Made by a program: the position numbers and the translations under genes. 64,000 nt of DNA from the NCBI RefSeq assembly GCF_014205225.1, contig NZ_JACHNB010000001.1:3577501-3641500 (forward strand), written 5' to 3'. Each line of letters starts with the position of its first letter. The stretch's first letter is position 1. The notes beneath the pieces are model-generated. The model was not told where the DNA came from. It saw only the letters and a list, made by a program, of their open reading frames with translations, and did not search any database. This DNA is from Actinoplanes octamycinicus (GTDB lineage Bacteria; Actinomycetota; Actinomycetes; Mycobacteriales; Micromonosporaceae). Positions 51,034 to 60,863 of the stretch are shown in pieces.

Positions 51034-52431
51034 TCAGTGCCCGAGCAGCTTCAGGTAGTCGAGAACGTCCTGCGCACTGCCGGTCGCACAGCCGACGTAA
51101 TTGTCCGGACGGATCACGAGCAGGCTGGGCTCGTGGATGTCGTAGGCCTGCCAGGCGGACACCTCGTCGGCCGCCAAGCGGTGTGCCCGCACCGAGGCCG
51201 GCAGCGTCGGCAGGGCTCCGCCGAAGCCGAAGGCGAGCAGCGTGGTGTGACCGCCACGAAGCAGGTCGAAGACGCGGCGACCGTCGCTGAGCGGGCTGTC
51301 CGGAGCCCGGTCGCCGGCCTGCACCAGGCCGGGAGCGGCGCGGCGCTCGGCGGTCAGCGGGCCACCGCGATAGTTCAGCGTGAGCTGGCGCAGCACCGGG
51401 TCGTCGCGGCGCATCGCGTCGGCGTCGTTGTCGACGTGCCGGCGGTGCAGGTCGGTGCTGATGCCGAGCACGTCGGCGGCGAACGGGAGCCGCTCGGCCT
51501 CATAGGTGTCGAGCAGGGCGTCGTCACCGACGGCCAGCTTCCACCCGAGGTTGTAGCCGTCCTGGATGCCGGTGTTGAGGCCCTGGCCGCCGGCGGGGGA
51601 GTGGACGTGTGCCGCGTCGCCGGCCAGGAACACGTCACCCACCCGGAAGTGGGCGGCCATCCGGATGTTGGCCCGCCACTGGGACGTCCATCCGATGTCG
51701 GTGACAGTGATCGAGGGGTCGACTGACGCGACCAGCTCCTCGACCGACGCCTCCGTGGGCGGGGCGGTCAGCTGCCACCAGTCGCCACCCGGCAGCGGGC
51801 ACAGCCCCAGGCGGAACGCGGGCTCACCCGGCCAGACGTGCCAGTGCGAGCGATCCAGGCCGGACAGTCGCACGTCGGCGATCAACATCTGCTCCTCCTC
51901 GTGCGTGGAGCCGAGGAAGTCGACGGCGAGCGCCCGCCGTACCGTACTCCTGCCGCCGTCGGCGCCGACCACGAAGCGTGCCGTGACCACCTCGCCGGAG
52001 TCGAGCGTGACGCGGACGCCGTCGGCGTCCTGCTCCAGCGCGGTGACGCCGACCCCGAACTCGACCGGCACCCCCTCGGCGAGCAGCTCGGAGGTCTGCC
52101 ACTGGGGGAGCATCAGCATGTTCGGATAGGGCACCTCGGGGGTCGGCTCGTGCAGCTCGTCCATCCGCCATGCCGCGGTCAGGCCGTCGGGGCGGTGCAC
52201 CAGCATCTCCGGATAGTCGTCGCCGGCCGCTCGGAAGCGGTCGATCAGGCCCAGGTCGTCGAGCACCTCCAAGGTGCGCGGCTGCAGGCCCTTGCCTCGC
52301 GAACCGTCGACCGGCTGCGGCGATCTCTCGAAGATGCGGAAGGGCACGCCATGTCGCTGCAGCTGGCGAGCCACGGTGAGGCCGGTCGGCCCGGCGCCGA
52401 CGATTACGGTGAATCGAGATTCAGTGAACAT
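51034..52431 (-). CDS. FAD-dependent aromatic monooxygenase
   Basis: 465 residues, PHBH-fold hydroxylase: FTVIVGAGPTGLTVARQLQRHGVPFRIFER (FAD GxGxxG), the DG motif VVGADGGRSTVRRALAV, and the GD motif VFLAGDAAHVHSPAGGQGLNTGIQDGYNLGWKLA. A thioredoxin-like C-terminal domain follows. It resembles PgaE/RdmE-type phenol and polyketide hydroxylases. The ATG at 52431 is 6 nt from TACGGT, a leaderless start, and lies within twin operators. It is divergent from a TetR gene. Confidence 0.93.
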   Translation of the reverse strand: MFTESRFTVIVGAGPTGLTVARQLQRHGVPFRIFERSPQPVDGSRGKGLQPRTLEVLDDLGLIDRFRAAGDDYPEMLVHRPDGLTAAWRMDELHEPTPEVPYPNMLMLPQWQTSELLAEGVPVEFGVGVTALEQDADGVRVTLDSGEVVTARFVVGADGGRSTVRRALAVDFLGSTHEEEQMLIADVRLSGLDRSHWHVWPGEPAFRLGLCPLPGGDWWQLTAPPTEASVEELVASVDPSITVTDIGWTSQWRANIRMAAHFRVGDVFLAGDAAHVHSPAGGQGLNTGIQDGYNLGWKLAVGDDALLDTYEAERLPFAADVLGISTDLHRRHVDNDADAMRRDDPVLRQLTLNYRGGPLTAERRAAPGLVQAGDRAPDSPLSDGRRVFDLLRGGHTTLLAFGFGGALPTLPASVRAHRLAADEVSAWQAYDIHEPSLLVIRPDNYVGCATGSAQDVLDYLKLLGH

Positions 52432-52438
52432 GGATTCA
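52410..52438. promoter_or_regulatory. twin TetR operators over the monooxygenase start
   Basis: TGAATC-GA-GATTCA (52410-52423) is a perfect palindrome; TGAACATGGATTCA (52425-52438) is a related copy 15 bp on. They cover the start codon at 52431, which suits a leaderless gene under repression. Confidence 0.6.
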
Positions 52439-52499
52439 CCGTAGGGCGCTGCTAGGCTCCGGGTCAAGAGGGCGGCTTTCGGATGGTGGTGACCGCGCG

Positions 52500-53207
52500 G
52501 TGGCGACCGGGCAGGCGCAGGACGAGCTGGGCGAGCAGCCGGCGCCGGTGCGGCCGGGCATGCCGGTCATCGACTGGGCGTGGCCCAACGCCGCGCGCGA
52601 TGCCAGGCGCCCCAGCCTGCGCAAACAGCAGGCCGCGCAGACCGAGGCCGAGCTCAAGGCCGCCGCGATCCGGGTCTTCGAGCGGGTTGGCTATCTGAAT
52701 GCGAAGATCACCGACATCACCGCCGAGGCGGGCCGGGCCACCGGGTCGTTCTACAAGCACTTCGCCGGCAAGGAGGCGCTGCTCGAGGCGCTGCTGGCGG
52801 ACCTGCTCACCGAGGGCGACGCGAGCGCCGAGCTGCCCGAGCACGGTGACGACTTCCGTGACCGTGAGGCGGTCCGGTTCCACGTCGCCGCGTTCTGGGG
52901 GTTCTATCGGCGGCACCGGGTGATCATGGTGGCGTTGCAGCAGGCGGCGTTGGTGGACGAGGGGTTCGCCGAGCGCAGCCGCGACATGCTCGCCCCCGAC
53001 CTGGGCCACATCGCGGATCACCTGACCGGTCTGGATCTCCCGGGCGACCCGCTGGTCAGCGCGTCCCTCTTCGGCGCGACGATCAGCACCTTCGCCGCCA
53101 CCTGGCTCAACGACGCCACCCGCCCCGCGCTCGGCCGGGAGCTCACCGACGACGAGGCCATCGAGACCCTCACCACGTTCCTGCACCGCGGCTTCGGCGC
53201 CGCCTGA
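52500..53207 (+). CDS. TetR-family regulator
   Basis: 235 residues. After an unusual ~45-residue start (VIDWAWPNAARDARRPSLRKQQAAQ) comes the TetR domain ELKAAAIRVFERVGYLNAKITDITAEAGRATGSFYKHFAGKEALLEALLAD. The C-terminal ligand domain ends TTFLHRGFGAA. The GTG at 52500 is the first start; an ATG near 52560 would remove the odd N-terminus. Divergent from the aromatic monooxygenase, its likely target. Confidence 0.9.
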   Translation: MATGQAQDELGEQPAPVRPGMPVIDWAWPNAARDARRPSLRKQQAAQTEAELKAAAIRVFERVGYLNAKITDITAEAGRATGSFYKHFAGKEALLEALLADLLTEGDASAELPEHGDDFRDREAVRFHVAAFWGFYRRHRVIMVALQQAALVDEGFAERSRDMLAPDLGHIADHLTGLDLPGDPLVSASLFGATISTFAATWLNDATRPALGRELTDDEAIETLTTFLHRGFGAA

Positions 53208-53350
53208 GCGGCGACATCACGCCAGGCGGGCGCCGCTCCGGGAGGCCGCGCGACTTCCGCCACGCTCATGCTGTTTCCGGTACGACCGGAGCGCTCCGTC
53301 CGTGATCCCGGCCGGTGCGGCGTTCCCCGAGGCCGGCAGTGGCCGAGCGG
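53208..53350. other. intergenic gap carrying a dispersed motif copy
   Basis: Between convergent TetR genes. TTTCCGGTACGACCGGAGCG at 53273-53292 differs at one base from 16226-16245 in the big stem-loop near 16.2 kb. No gene is seen. Confidence 0.5.
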
Positions 53351-54343
53351 TCAGCCGTCGTGCCGCGGCGCCAGCCCGGCGAAGATCACGCCGAGGGTGT
53401 GGTCCTGCAGTCCCTGATCCCAGCTGCCGACCAGCGCGCCCTGGCAGACGCTGAGCAGCAACGCCATCACCACCGGCAGGCGCGCCTCCGTGCTCACCAT
53501 CCCGGCGGCCTGGGCCTGCCGCAGCAGGTCGTCCACGGCCTGCTCCAGGTGCCCGATCGCGTCCGGCAGCCGGATGTCCACGTCCGCCCGGGCCAGCAGC
53601 TCGACGACCGACCGCTTGTCGGCGGCCTGCGTCACCAGCCGCCGGAAGAACTCGAACAACCCGTCGCCGCCACCCAGCTCACCGGCCTCCGTGACCAGCC
53701 GGACCAGCAGCTGCTTCATGATCGCGGCAAGCAGGTCGTCCTTGGTCGGGAAGTGCCGGAACACCGTGCCGATCGCCACCCCGGCCCGGCGCGCCACCTC
53801 CTCGGTCGACGCCCCCGCCCCGAACTCGGCGAACACCGCCTCCGCCGCCCCCAGGATGCGGACCCGGTTCCGCTGCGCGTCGGCCCGGAGCGTCGGCCCG
53901 CCCTGAATGCCGGCCCCGCCTCCTGTCCTGCCGCGACCGCCTGTCCTGCCGCGACTGCCTGTCCTGCCGCGACCGTCAGCCCCGCCGCGACCGCCTGTCG
54001 CGCCACGATCGCCTGTCGCGCCACGATCGCCTGTCGCGCCGCGACCGCCTGTCTCGCCGTGCCAGCCGGCCTCGCCGGGGGCGGCTCGCACCGCAAGGTC
54101 GACCCGCGGCGGCGATCCGTCGTCTCCGGTCGGATCGGCGACGCCCTCGGTCGCGGTATCGCCGCGTTCTACCGCCCCTCCGGAAAAAGACCCGGAACCT
54201 TTGGCGGGAGTGTCGGCAGTGCCCCTGACCTGGGAGGACGTGGAGCCTTCGGTGGACGAAGGGGTTGGGTCGGCCGATGGGAGGGCTGGCAAGTCGAGTC
54301 TCCACTCATTATTGTCGGCGGCGGAGCGAAGCTGAGTTGTCAC
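53351..54343 (-). CDS. TetR-family regulator with collagen-like N-terminal extension
   Basis: 330 residues in the longest frame. The TetR part starts near residue 150 (TLRADAQRNRVRILGAAEAVFAEFGAGASTEEVARRAGVAIGTVFRHFPTKDDLLAAIM). The preceding ~150 residues are hydrophilic and hold Gly-x-y runs (GDRGATGDRGATGGRGG) from 18-bp units at ~53925-54060. The GTG at 54343 overlaps one of two operator-like motifs, so translation may really start further in, between 54290 and 53900. It is divergent from the NTF2-like gene. Confidence 0.85.
   Translation of the reverse strand: MTTQLRSAADNNEWRLDLPALPSADPTPSSTEGSTSSQVRGTADTPAKGSGSFSGGAVERGDTATEGVADPTGDDGSPPRVDLAVRAAPGEAGWHGETGGRGATGDRGATGDRGATGGRGGADGRGRTGSRGRTGGRGRTGGGAGIQGGPTLRADAQRNRVRILGAAEAVFAEFGAGASTEEVARRAGVAIGTVFRHFPTKDDLLAAIMKQLLVRLVTEAGELGGGDGLFEFFRRLVTQAADKRSVVELLARADVDIRLPDAIGHLEQAVDDLLRQAQAAGMVSTEARLPVVMALLLSVCQGALVGSWDQGLQDHTLGVIFAGLAPRHDG
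53925..54060. repeat. 18-bp in-frame repeat (Gly-x-y coding)
   Basis: About eight units of CGCCTGTCGCGCCACGAT type in the TetR N-terminal extension, the three central ones nearly identical. Confidence 0.9.
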
Positions 54344-54347
54344 TCAT
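54296..54347. promoter_or_regulatory. two operator-like motifs
   Basis: GAGTCTCCACTCAT (54296-54309) and GAGTTGTCACTCAT (54334-54347), 38 bp apart, both with GAGT-N4-ACTC dyads. They sit before the NTF2-like gene and at the 5' end of the TetR frame. Confidence 0.5.
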
Positions 54348-54365
54348 CTTAATGGGAGGCGTGTC

Positions 54366-54770
54366 GTGACACCGCACCAGATCTTTGCCCGGATGCGTGA
54401 GCGGTGGCTGGCCGGGCAGTCCACCTACGACGGTGACATGCTCGCCGAGGACGTGGTGGTGGAGACGCCGTTCGCCCCGCCCGGGCGGCCCACCCGGACC
54501 GAGGGGCGCGAGCGGGTCCTGGGGCAGACCAGGGCCGGGCGCGCGAGTTTTCCGGTTCGCTTCGACGACTGCCGCCACGTGGTGATCCACGAGACCGCCG
54601 ACCCCGACGTGATCATCGTCGAATATGAGCTGGTCGGCACCCACACGGTGACCGGCACGCAGGCGTCGGCGCCGTTCATCGGGGTGCTCCGGACGCGCGA
54701 CGGCCTGCTCGCCGGTTGGCGCGAATATCAGCACACGATGGCCATCGCCGCCGCCCTCACCGCCACCTGA
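54366..54770 (+). CDS. SnoaL/NTF2-like protein
   Basis: 134 residues of the SnoaL-like cone fold: FARMRERWLAGQSTYDGDMLAEDVVVETPFAPPGRPTRTEGRERVLGQTRAG at the start, strands VIIVEYELVGTHTVTG and PFIGVLRTRDGLLAGWREYQ near the end. Such proteins are small isomerases, hydrolases or ligand binders; the substrate is unknown. The GTG follows GGGAGG. Divergent from the TetR gene, its likely regulator. Confidence 0.9.
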   Translation: MTPHQIFARMRERWLAGQSTYDGDMLAEDVVVETPFAPPGRPTRTEGRERVLGQTRAGRASFPVRFDDCRHVVIHETADPDVIIVEYELVGTHTVTGTQASAPFIGVLRTRDGLLAGWREYQHTMAIAAALTAT

Positions 54771-55079
54771 GCCGATGCCAGCCGCCCGCTCTCCATGCGG
54801 CGTGCTGAGAGCTGGTGGGGAGGCCGCGGGCCGGGCGGTGTGGTGCGAGCCCGCAGGCGTGGCGGTGTGGCGGAGCCCGGGCCGGTGAGGCCGCAGGCCG
54901 GGGAGGCGGGCCGGCGCGGCGGGAGAGCGCGGGCCGGTGCAAGAAGGGGAGGCGGCTGCAGGTAGCAGTGGTGCGGTGCGGCAGGCCGCGGGTGAGTGGC
55001 GCGGCGGGCCGGGAGCAGGAGAGTCACCAGCGCGGCGGGTGGTGCGGTGCAGCAGTGCTGCGGTGCGAAAGGGGGGTGC

Positions 55080-55345
55080 GGCATTGCGACGGCGCGGAAG
55101 GGCATTGCGACGGCGCGGAAGGGCATTGCGGCGGCGCGGAAGGGCGGTGCGGCGGCGCGGAAGGGCGGCGCTGAAGGGCGGTGTGGCGGCGCGAAGGGCG
55201 GTGTGGCGGCGCGGAAGGGCGGCGCTGAAGGGCGGTGTGGCGGCGCGAAGGGCGGTGTGGCGGCGCGGAAGGGCGGCGCTGAAGGGCGGTGTGGCGGCGC
55301 GAAGGGCGGTGCGGCGGCGGGGAAGGGGATGCGACGGCCCGGAAG
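55080..55345. repeat. nested 21-bp / 54-bp minisatellite
   Basis: A 21-bp unit (GCATTGCGACGGCGCGGAAG plus G) repeats four times, then a 54-bp higher-order unit built from it repeats three times (CTGAAGGGCGG at 55171, 55225, 55279). Confidence 0.92.
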
Positions 55346-55430
55346 GCGGTGTGGCGGCGCGGCACGGAGGAAGGGGCGAGCGGAGATGTGGCGCGGGAGG
55401 CGGAGTGGCGGGCGGCATCGGGGCTGGAAG

Positions 55431-55466
55431 CCGGATGCCCGGCACGCCGTTGTGCCGGGCATCCGG
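55431..55466 (-). terminator. SDH operon terminator
   Basis: CCGGATGCCCGGCAC (55431-55445) pairs perfectly with 55452-55466 around a 6-nt loop, about 50 nt past the sdhB stop. Confidence 0.88.
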
Positions 55467-55514
55467 AGTTGTTCCGGGGATGGCGCACGGCGTTGTGGCC
55501 CGCCCCCGGGGACG

Positions 55515-56257
55515 TCACCGCTTGGCGATGGCCTTGCGGTAGTCGCTGTTGAGGCGGCCGATCAGGCTCAGCGGGATGCCCTTCGGGCAGACCTCGGCGC
55601 ACTCGCCCATGTTGGTGCAGCCGCCGAAGCCGGCGTCGTCCTGGGCCTGCAGCATGTCGATCACCCGGCTGTCGCGCTCGGGCTGCCCCTGGGGGAGCAG
55701 GCCGAGGTGGGTGATCTTCGCGGCGGTGTAGAGCATCGACGAGCCGTTCGGGCAGGCGGCGACGCAGGCACCGCAGGCGATGCAGGTGGCCGCCTCGAAC
55801 GCGGCGTCCGCGTCCTTCTTCGGCACCGGGGTGGCGTGGGCATCCGGGGCGGTGCCGGTCGGCGCGCTGATGTAACCGCCCGCCTGGATGATCTTGTCGA
55901 ACGCGGTGCGGTCGACGACCAGGTCCTTGATCACCGGGAAGGCGGCGGCGCGCCACGGCTCGACGTCGATCACGTCGCCGTCCTTGAAGTGCCGCATGTG
56001 CAGCTGGCAGGTGGTGGTGGCCTTCTCCGGGCCGTGCGCCACACCGTTGATCACCATGCTGCACATGCCGCAGATGCCCTCGCGGCAGTCGTGGTCGAAC
56101 GCGATCGGGTCGTCACCGTTGAGGATCAGCGTCTCGTTGAGGACGTCGATCATCTCGAGGAACGACGCGTCCGGGGAGATCCCCTTCACGTCGTAGGTGA
56201 CCATCTTCCCGGGGGAGGAGGGGCCGGACTGACGCCACACCCTGACCTTGATGTCCA

Positions 56258-56258
<1 letters not shown>
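55515..56258 (-). CDS. sdhB: succinate dehydrogenase/fumarate reductase iron-sulfur subunit
   Basis: 247 residues. The 2Fe-2S domain has [27 protein letters not shown], and the bacterial ferredoxin domain [15 protein letters not shown] and [16 protein letters not shown] for the 4Fe-4S and 3Fe-4S clusters. It passes electrons from the flavoprotein to the membrane subunit. The ATG overlaps the sdhA stop by one base (TAATG), so translation is coupled. Confidence 0.96.
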
Positions 56259-58204
<1,946 letters not shown>

Positions 58205-58205
58205 G

Positions 58206-58946
58206 TCAGTCCACCAATCCGGTCAGCACCGCGAACGGCACCGAGAGGTACCCCACGACCAGCACGAGCGACAGCGCGATCGCGATGTACTTCGCCCGGC
58301 GCTGGCCCTTCATGGTCTGCTGGCCCAGCGTCCGGGCCGCGCTGAAGATGCCGTGCGCCAGGTGGAACCCGACGGCCACGATCGCCAGCGTGTAGAAGAG
58401 GGTCACGTACCAGCGCTCGGGCGCGAAGTCGGCGACCACGTTCATGTACGGGTGCGCCTTGTCCCCGTTGGGGTTCAGGTTCCCGGTGGTCAGGTCCAGG
58501 ATGTGGTAAATGACGAAGAGCAGGACGATCACGCCGCCCCAGCGCATCGTGCGGGCGGCGTAACTGCCCTGGACCTTCGGCCGGTGCGCGTACTTGACCG
58601 GGCGGGCCTTGCGGGCGCGAGCGGTCAGCACGGCCGCGGTGTAGATGTGCGCCAGCACCGCGAGGGTCAGCACGGCACGCTGGATCCACAGGTACCAGGT
58701 GTCCGGCAGCAGGGGCGTGCCGATCGAGCGCAGCCAGTGCGCGTAGTGGTCGAAGTCGGTCGCGCCCAAGAAGATCTTGAGGTTGCCGGCCATGTGCACG
58801 AAAAGGAAGAGCACCAGCAGGATGCCGCTGACCGCCATGATGATCTTCAGGGTGACCGACGAGGGCCGGACCACCTTGCGCGGGGTGGGCTTTGCCGTCG
58901 CCCCCGCCGCGTTCTTGGTTTTCGGAATAGGAGTGTCTACCGCCAC
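58206..58946 (-). CDS. sdhC: succinate dehydrogenase cytochrome b subunit
   Basis: 246 residues and five membrane helices, the single-subunit anchor of type B enzymes. Histidines for two haems lie in helices such as [30 protein letters not shown] and [10 protein letters not shown]. It passes electrons to menaquinone. GTG at 58946 is 7 nt from TACCGT on the minus strand, giving a leaderless operon mRNA. First gene of sdhCAB. Confidence 0.94.
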   Translation of the reverse strand: MAVDTPIPKTKNAAGATAKPTPRKVVRPSSVTLKIIMAVSGILLVLFLFVHMAGNLKIFLGATDFDHYAHWLRSIGTPLLPDTWYLWIQRAVLTLAVLAHIYTAAVLTARARKARPVKYAHRPKVQGSYAARTMRWGGVIVLLFVIYHILDLTTGNLNPNGDKAHPYMNVVADFAPERWYVTLFYTLAIVAVGFHLAHGIFSAARTLGQQTMKGQRRAKYIAIALSLVLVVGYLSVPFAVLTGLVD

Positions 58947-59004
58947 AACCTGGACGGTAGAAAGTCCCGAGTCATTCGTCTAATGCATGATCGGGCGGGT
59001 CGTC

Positions 59005-59019
59005 ATAGCGATAGGCTAT
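59005..59019. promoter_or_regulatory. LysR box
   Basis: ATAGC-N5-GCTAT, a dyad containing T-N11-A, overlaps the LysR gene's -10 TAGGCT (59012-59017). Fits autorepression and possibly control of the divergent sdh operon. Confidence 0.55.
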
Positions 59020-59023
59020 TACC

Positions 59024-59941
59024 GTGCAGCTTCAACAACTCCGGTACTTCCTGGCGGTGGTAGAAACCCGGCATTTCACCCAGGCGGCGGACATTCTCGG
59101 CGTCTCGCAACCTACGTTGAGTAAGCAGATTCACACCCTCGAGGCGTCGCTGGGCGCCCCGCTCTTCGAGCGGATGCGCGGCGCGGTGACCCTCACCGTG
59201 GCCGGCGAGACCCTGCTGCCGATGGCCCAGCGGATCGTCGCCGACGCGGACGCGGCCCGCGACGCGGTCCAGGACATCGTCGGGCTGCGCCGCGGCGAGG
59301 TGCGCCTGGGCGCCACCCCGAGCCTCTGCTCCTCGCTGGTCCCGGCCGTGCTGCGCACCTTCCGGGCCGACCACCCCGGGGTGACCCTGCACGTCAGCGA
59401 GGGCAGCTCGCAGGACCTGATCGGCGGCCTGCTGGCGCACACCCTGGACCTGGCCTTGATCGTGCAGCCCGAGCAGGGCGTCGACCCGGCGCTGGACGCC
59501 ACCGAGGTGCTCCGGGAGAGCCTGGTGGTGGCGTCGGTGGCGGACGGGCCGCCGCCGACCGTGGGCCGGCAGCTGGAGCTGACCGAGCTGCGGCACACCC
59601 CGATGGTGATGTTCCGGGAGGGCTACGACATCCGCGAGGTCACCCTGCACGCCTGCGAGCGGGCCGGCTTCACCCCGAAGTTCGCGGTCGAGGGTGGCGA
59701 GATGGACGCGGTGCTGGCCTTCGTCGAGGCCGGCCTCGGGGTCGCGCTGGTGCCCAGCATGGTGCTGGCGAACCGGCCGCTGCTGCGGGCCACGCCGCTG
59801 GCGCCGCCGGGCATGCGCCGGACCATCGCGCTCGCCCAGCGCCGGGCGGCGGTGCTGCCGCACGCGGCCGCGGCGCTGCGAGAGGTGGTGCTGGAGCACA
59901 TCGGGTCGGGCCGGCTGCCGTACGGAGTACGCGCTCTCTGA
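59024..59941 (+). CDS. LysR-family regulator next to the sdh operon
   Basis: 305 residues. Helix-turn-helix LRYFLAVVETRHFTQAADILGVSQPTLSKQIHTLEASLGAPLFERM, then the effector domain (VRLGATPSLCSSLVPAVLRTFRADHPGVTLHVSEGSSQDLIGGLL), of the CbbR/CynR-like type. GTG at 59024 is 6 nt after TAGGCT. Divergent from sdhCAB, so it likely controls succinate dehydrogenase. Confidence 0.94.
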   Translation: MQLQQLRYFLAVVETRHFTQAADILGVSQPTLSKQIHTLEASLGAPLFERMRGAVTLTVAGETLLPMAQRIVADADAARDAVQDIVGLRRGEVRLGATPSLCSSLVPAVLRTFRADHPGVTLHVSEGSSQDLIGGLLAHTLDLALIVQPEQGVDPALDATEVLRESLVVASVADGPPPTVGRQLELTELRHTPMVMFREGYDIREVTLHACERAGFTPKFAVEGGEMDAVLAFVEAGLGVALVPSMVLANRPLLRATPLAPPGMRRTIALAQRRAAVLPHAAAALREVVLEHIGSGRLPYGVRAL

Positions 59942-59995
59942 TCGACCGTCCACTTCGGGTAGTCAGGTGTCTACGGTCCGTTTAGAGTCCTGGGT

Positions 59996-60751
59996 GTGTG
60001 GCATGGCGAGTTCCAGGATCCGCGCCTGGCCGAGGTCTACGACGCCGAGTGTCCCTGGGGCTGGGACGACGACTTCTTCATGGCCGTGCTCGCCGAGCGG
60101 TCCGCGCACCGGGTGGCCGACGTGGGCTGTGGCACCGGCCGGCTGGCCATCGCGATGGCCGCGGCCGGGCACCAGGTCACCGCGGTCGACCCGGCGGCCG
60201 CCGCGCTCGCCGCGGCCCGGCGCAAGGCGGGCGGCGACCGGGTCCGCTGGCTGTGCGGCTCGGTCGAGCAGCTGCCCGCCCGGTCCTACGACGCCGCGTT
60301 CATGACCAGCCACGTGGCCCAGTCCTTCGTGGACGACGAGGAGTGGGACGCGGTGCTGCGCGGGCTGCGCCGGGCGCTGGTCCCGGAGGGGCGGCTGGTC
60401 TTCGACAGCCAGGACCCGGCCGAGCGGCCGTGGCAGCTGTGGAACCCGGAGGACTCGTGGCGCACCGTGGTGCTCGGCGACGGCACCGCGGTGGAGGCGT
60501 GGAGCGAGGCCGAGGAGACCGCTGAGGGCATCGTGCACGTCACGCAGCGTTACGAGTTCGCCGACGGGCGGAGCCTGGCGAACTCGGCAACGCTGCGTTT
60601 CCGTACCGAGCCGGAGCTGCGTGACTCGCTGCGCGAGGCGGGCTTCCGGGTGGACCGGATCTACGGCGGCTGGGGACGGGAGCCGGTCGGGCTCAGCGGC
60701 GACGGCGAGTTCATCGTGATCGCCGTGGCGACGCCCCGGTTGATGTCGTGA
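59996..60751 (+). CDS. class I SAM-dependent methyltransferase
   Basis: 251 residues. SAM motif I is VADVGCGTGRLAIAMAAAG, followed by VTAVDPAAAALAAARRK (acidic residue for the ribose), LPARSYDAAFMTSHVAQ and a C-terminal sheet. Substrate unknown. GTG at 59996 lies 7 nt after TAGAGT (59983-59988), so it is leaderless. Confidence 0.92.
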   Translation: MWHGEFQDPRLAEVYDAECPWGWDDDFFMAVLAERSAHRVADVGCGTGRLAIAMAAAGHQVTAVDPAAAALAAARRKAGGDRVRWLCGSVEQLPARSYDAAFMTSHVAQSFVDDEEWDAVLRGLRRALVPEGRLVFDSQDPAERPWQLWNPEDSWRTVVLGDGTAVEAWSEAEETAEGIVHVTQRYEFADGRSLANSATLRFRTEPELRDSLREAGFRVDRIYGGWGREPVGLSGDGEFIVIAVATPRLMS

Positions 60752-60863
60752 AGGTCGCGATCGTGCCGAGATTCTGTCCGGAACCTTAGGAGCCATTGCG
60801 AGACATAAATCCCGGACTACCATCCGCTCCATCGGTGGTGACCTTTACACGAGGTAAGGTGGC

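Larger units (their letters stand above)
54771..55514. other. 744-bp gene-free gap filled by G-rich repeats
   Basis: Between the NTF2-like gene and the convergent sdhB. It is strongly G-rich on the + strand, with the 21/54-bp array at 55080-55345 and an SDH terminator near its right end. Frames through it on both strands are open only because stop codons are rare in the repeat. I reject them as genes. Confidence 0.75.

Noticed and set aside
54728..55462. Pro/Ala-rich frame on the minus strand in the gap before the NTF2-like gene
   Set aside because: Only repeat-derived PPFAPPHRPS units, no conserved part, no ribosome-binding site.
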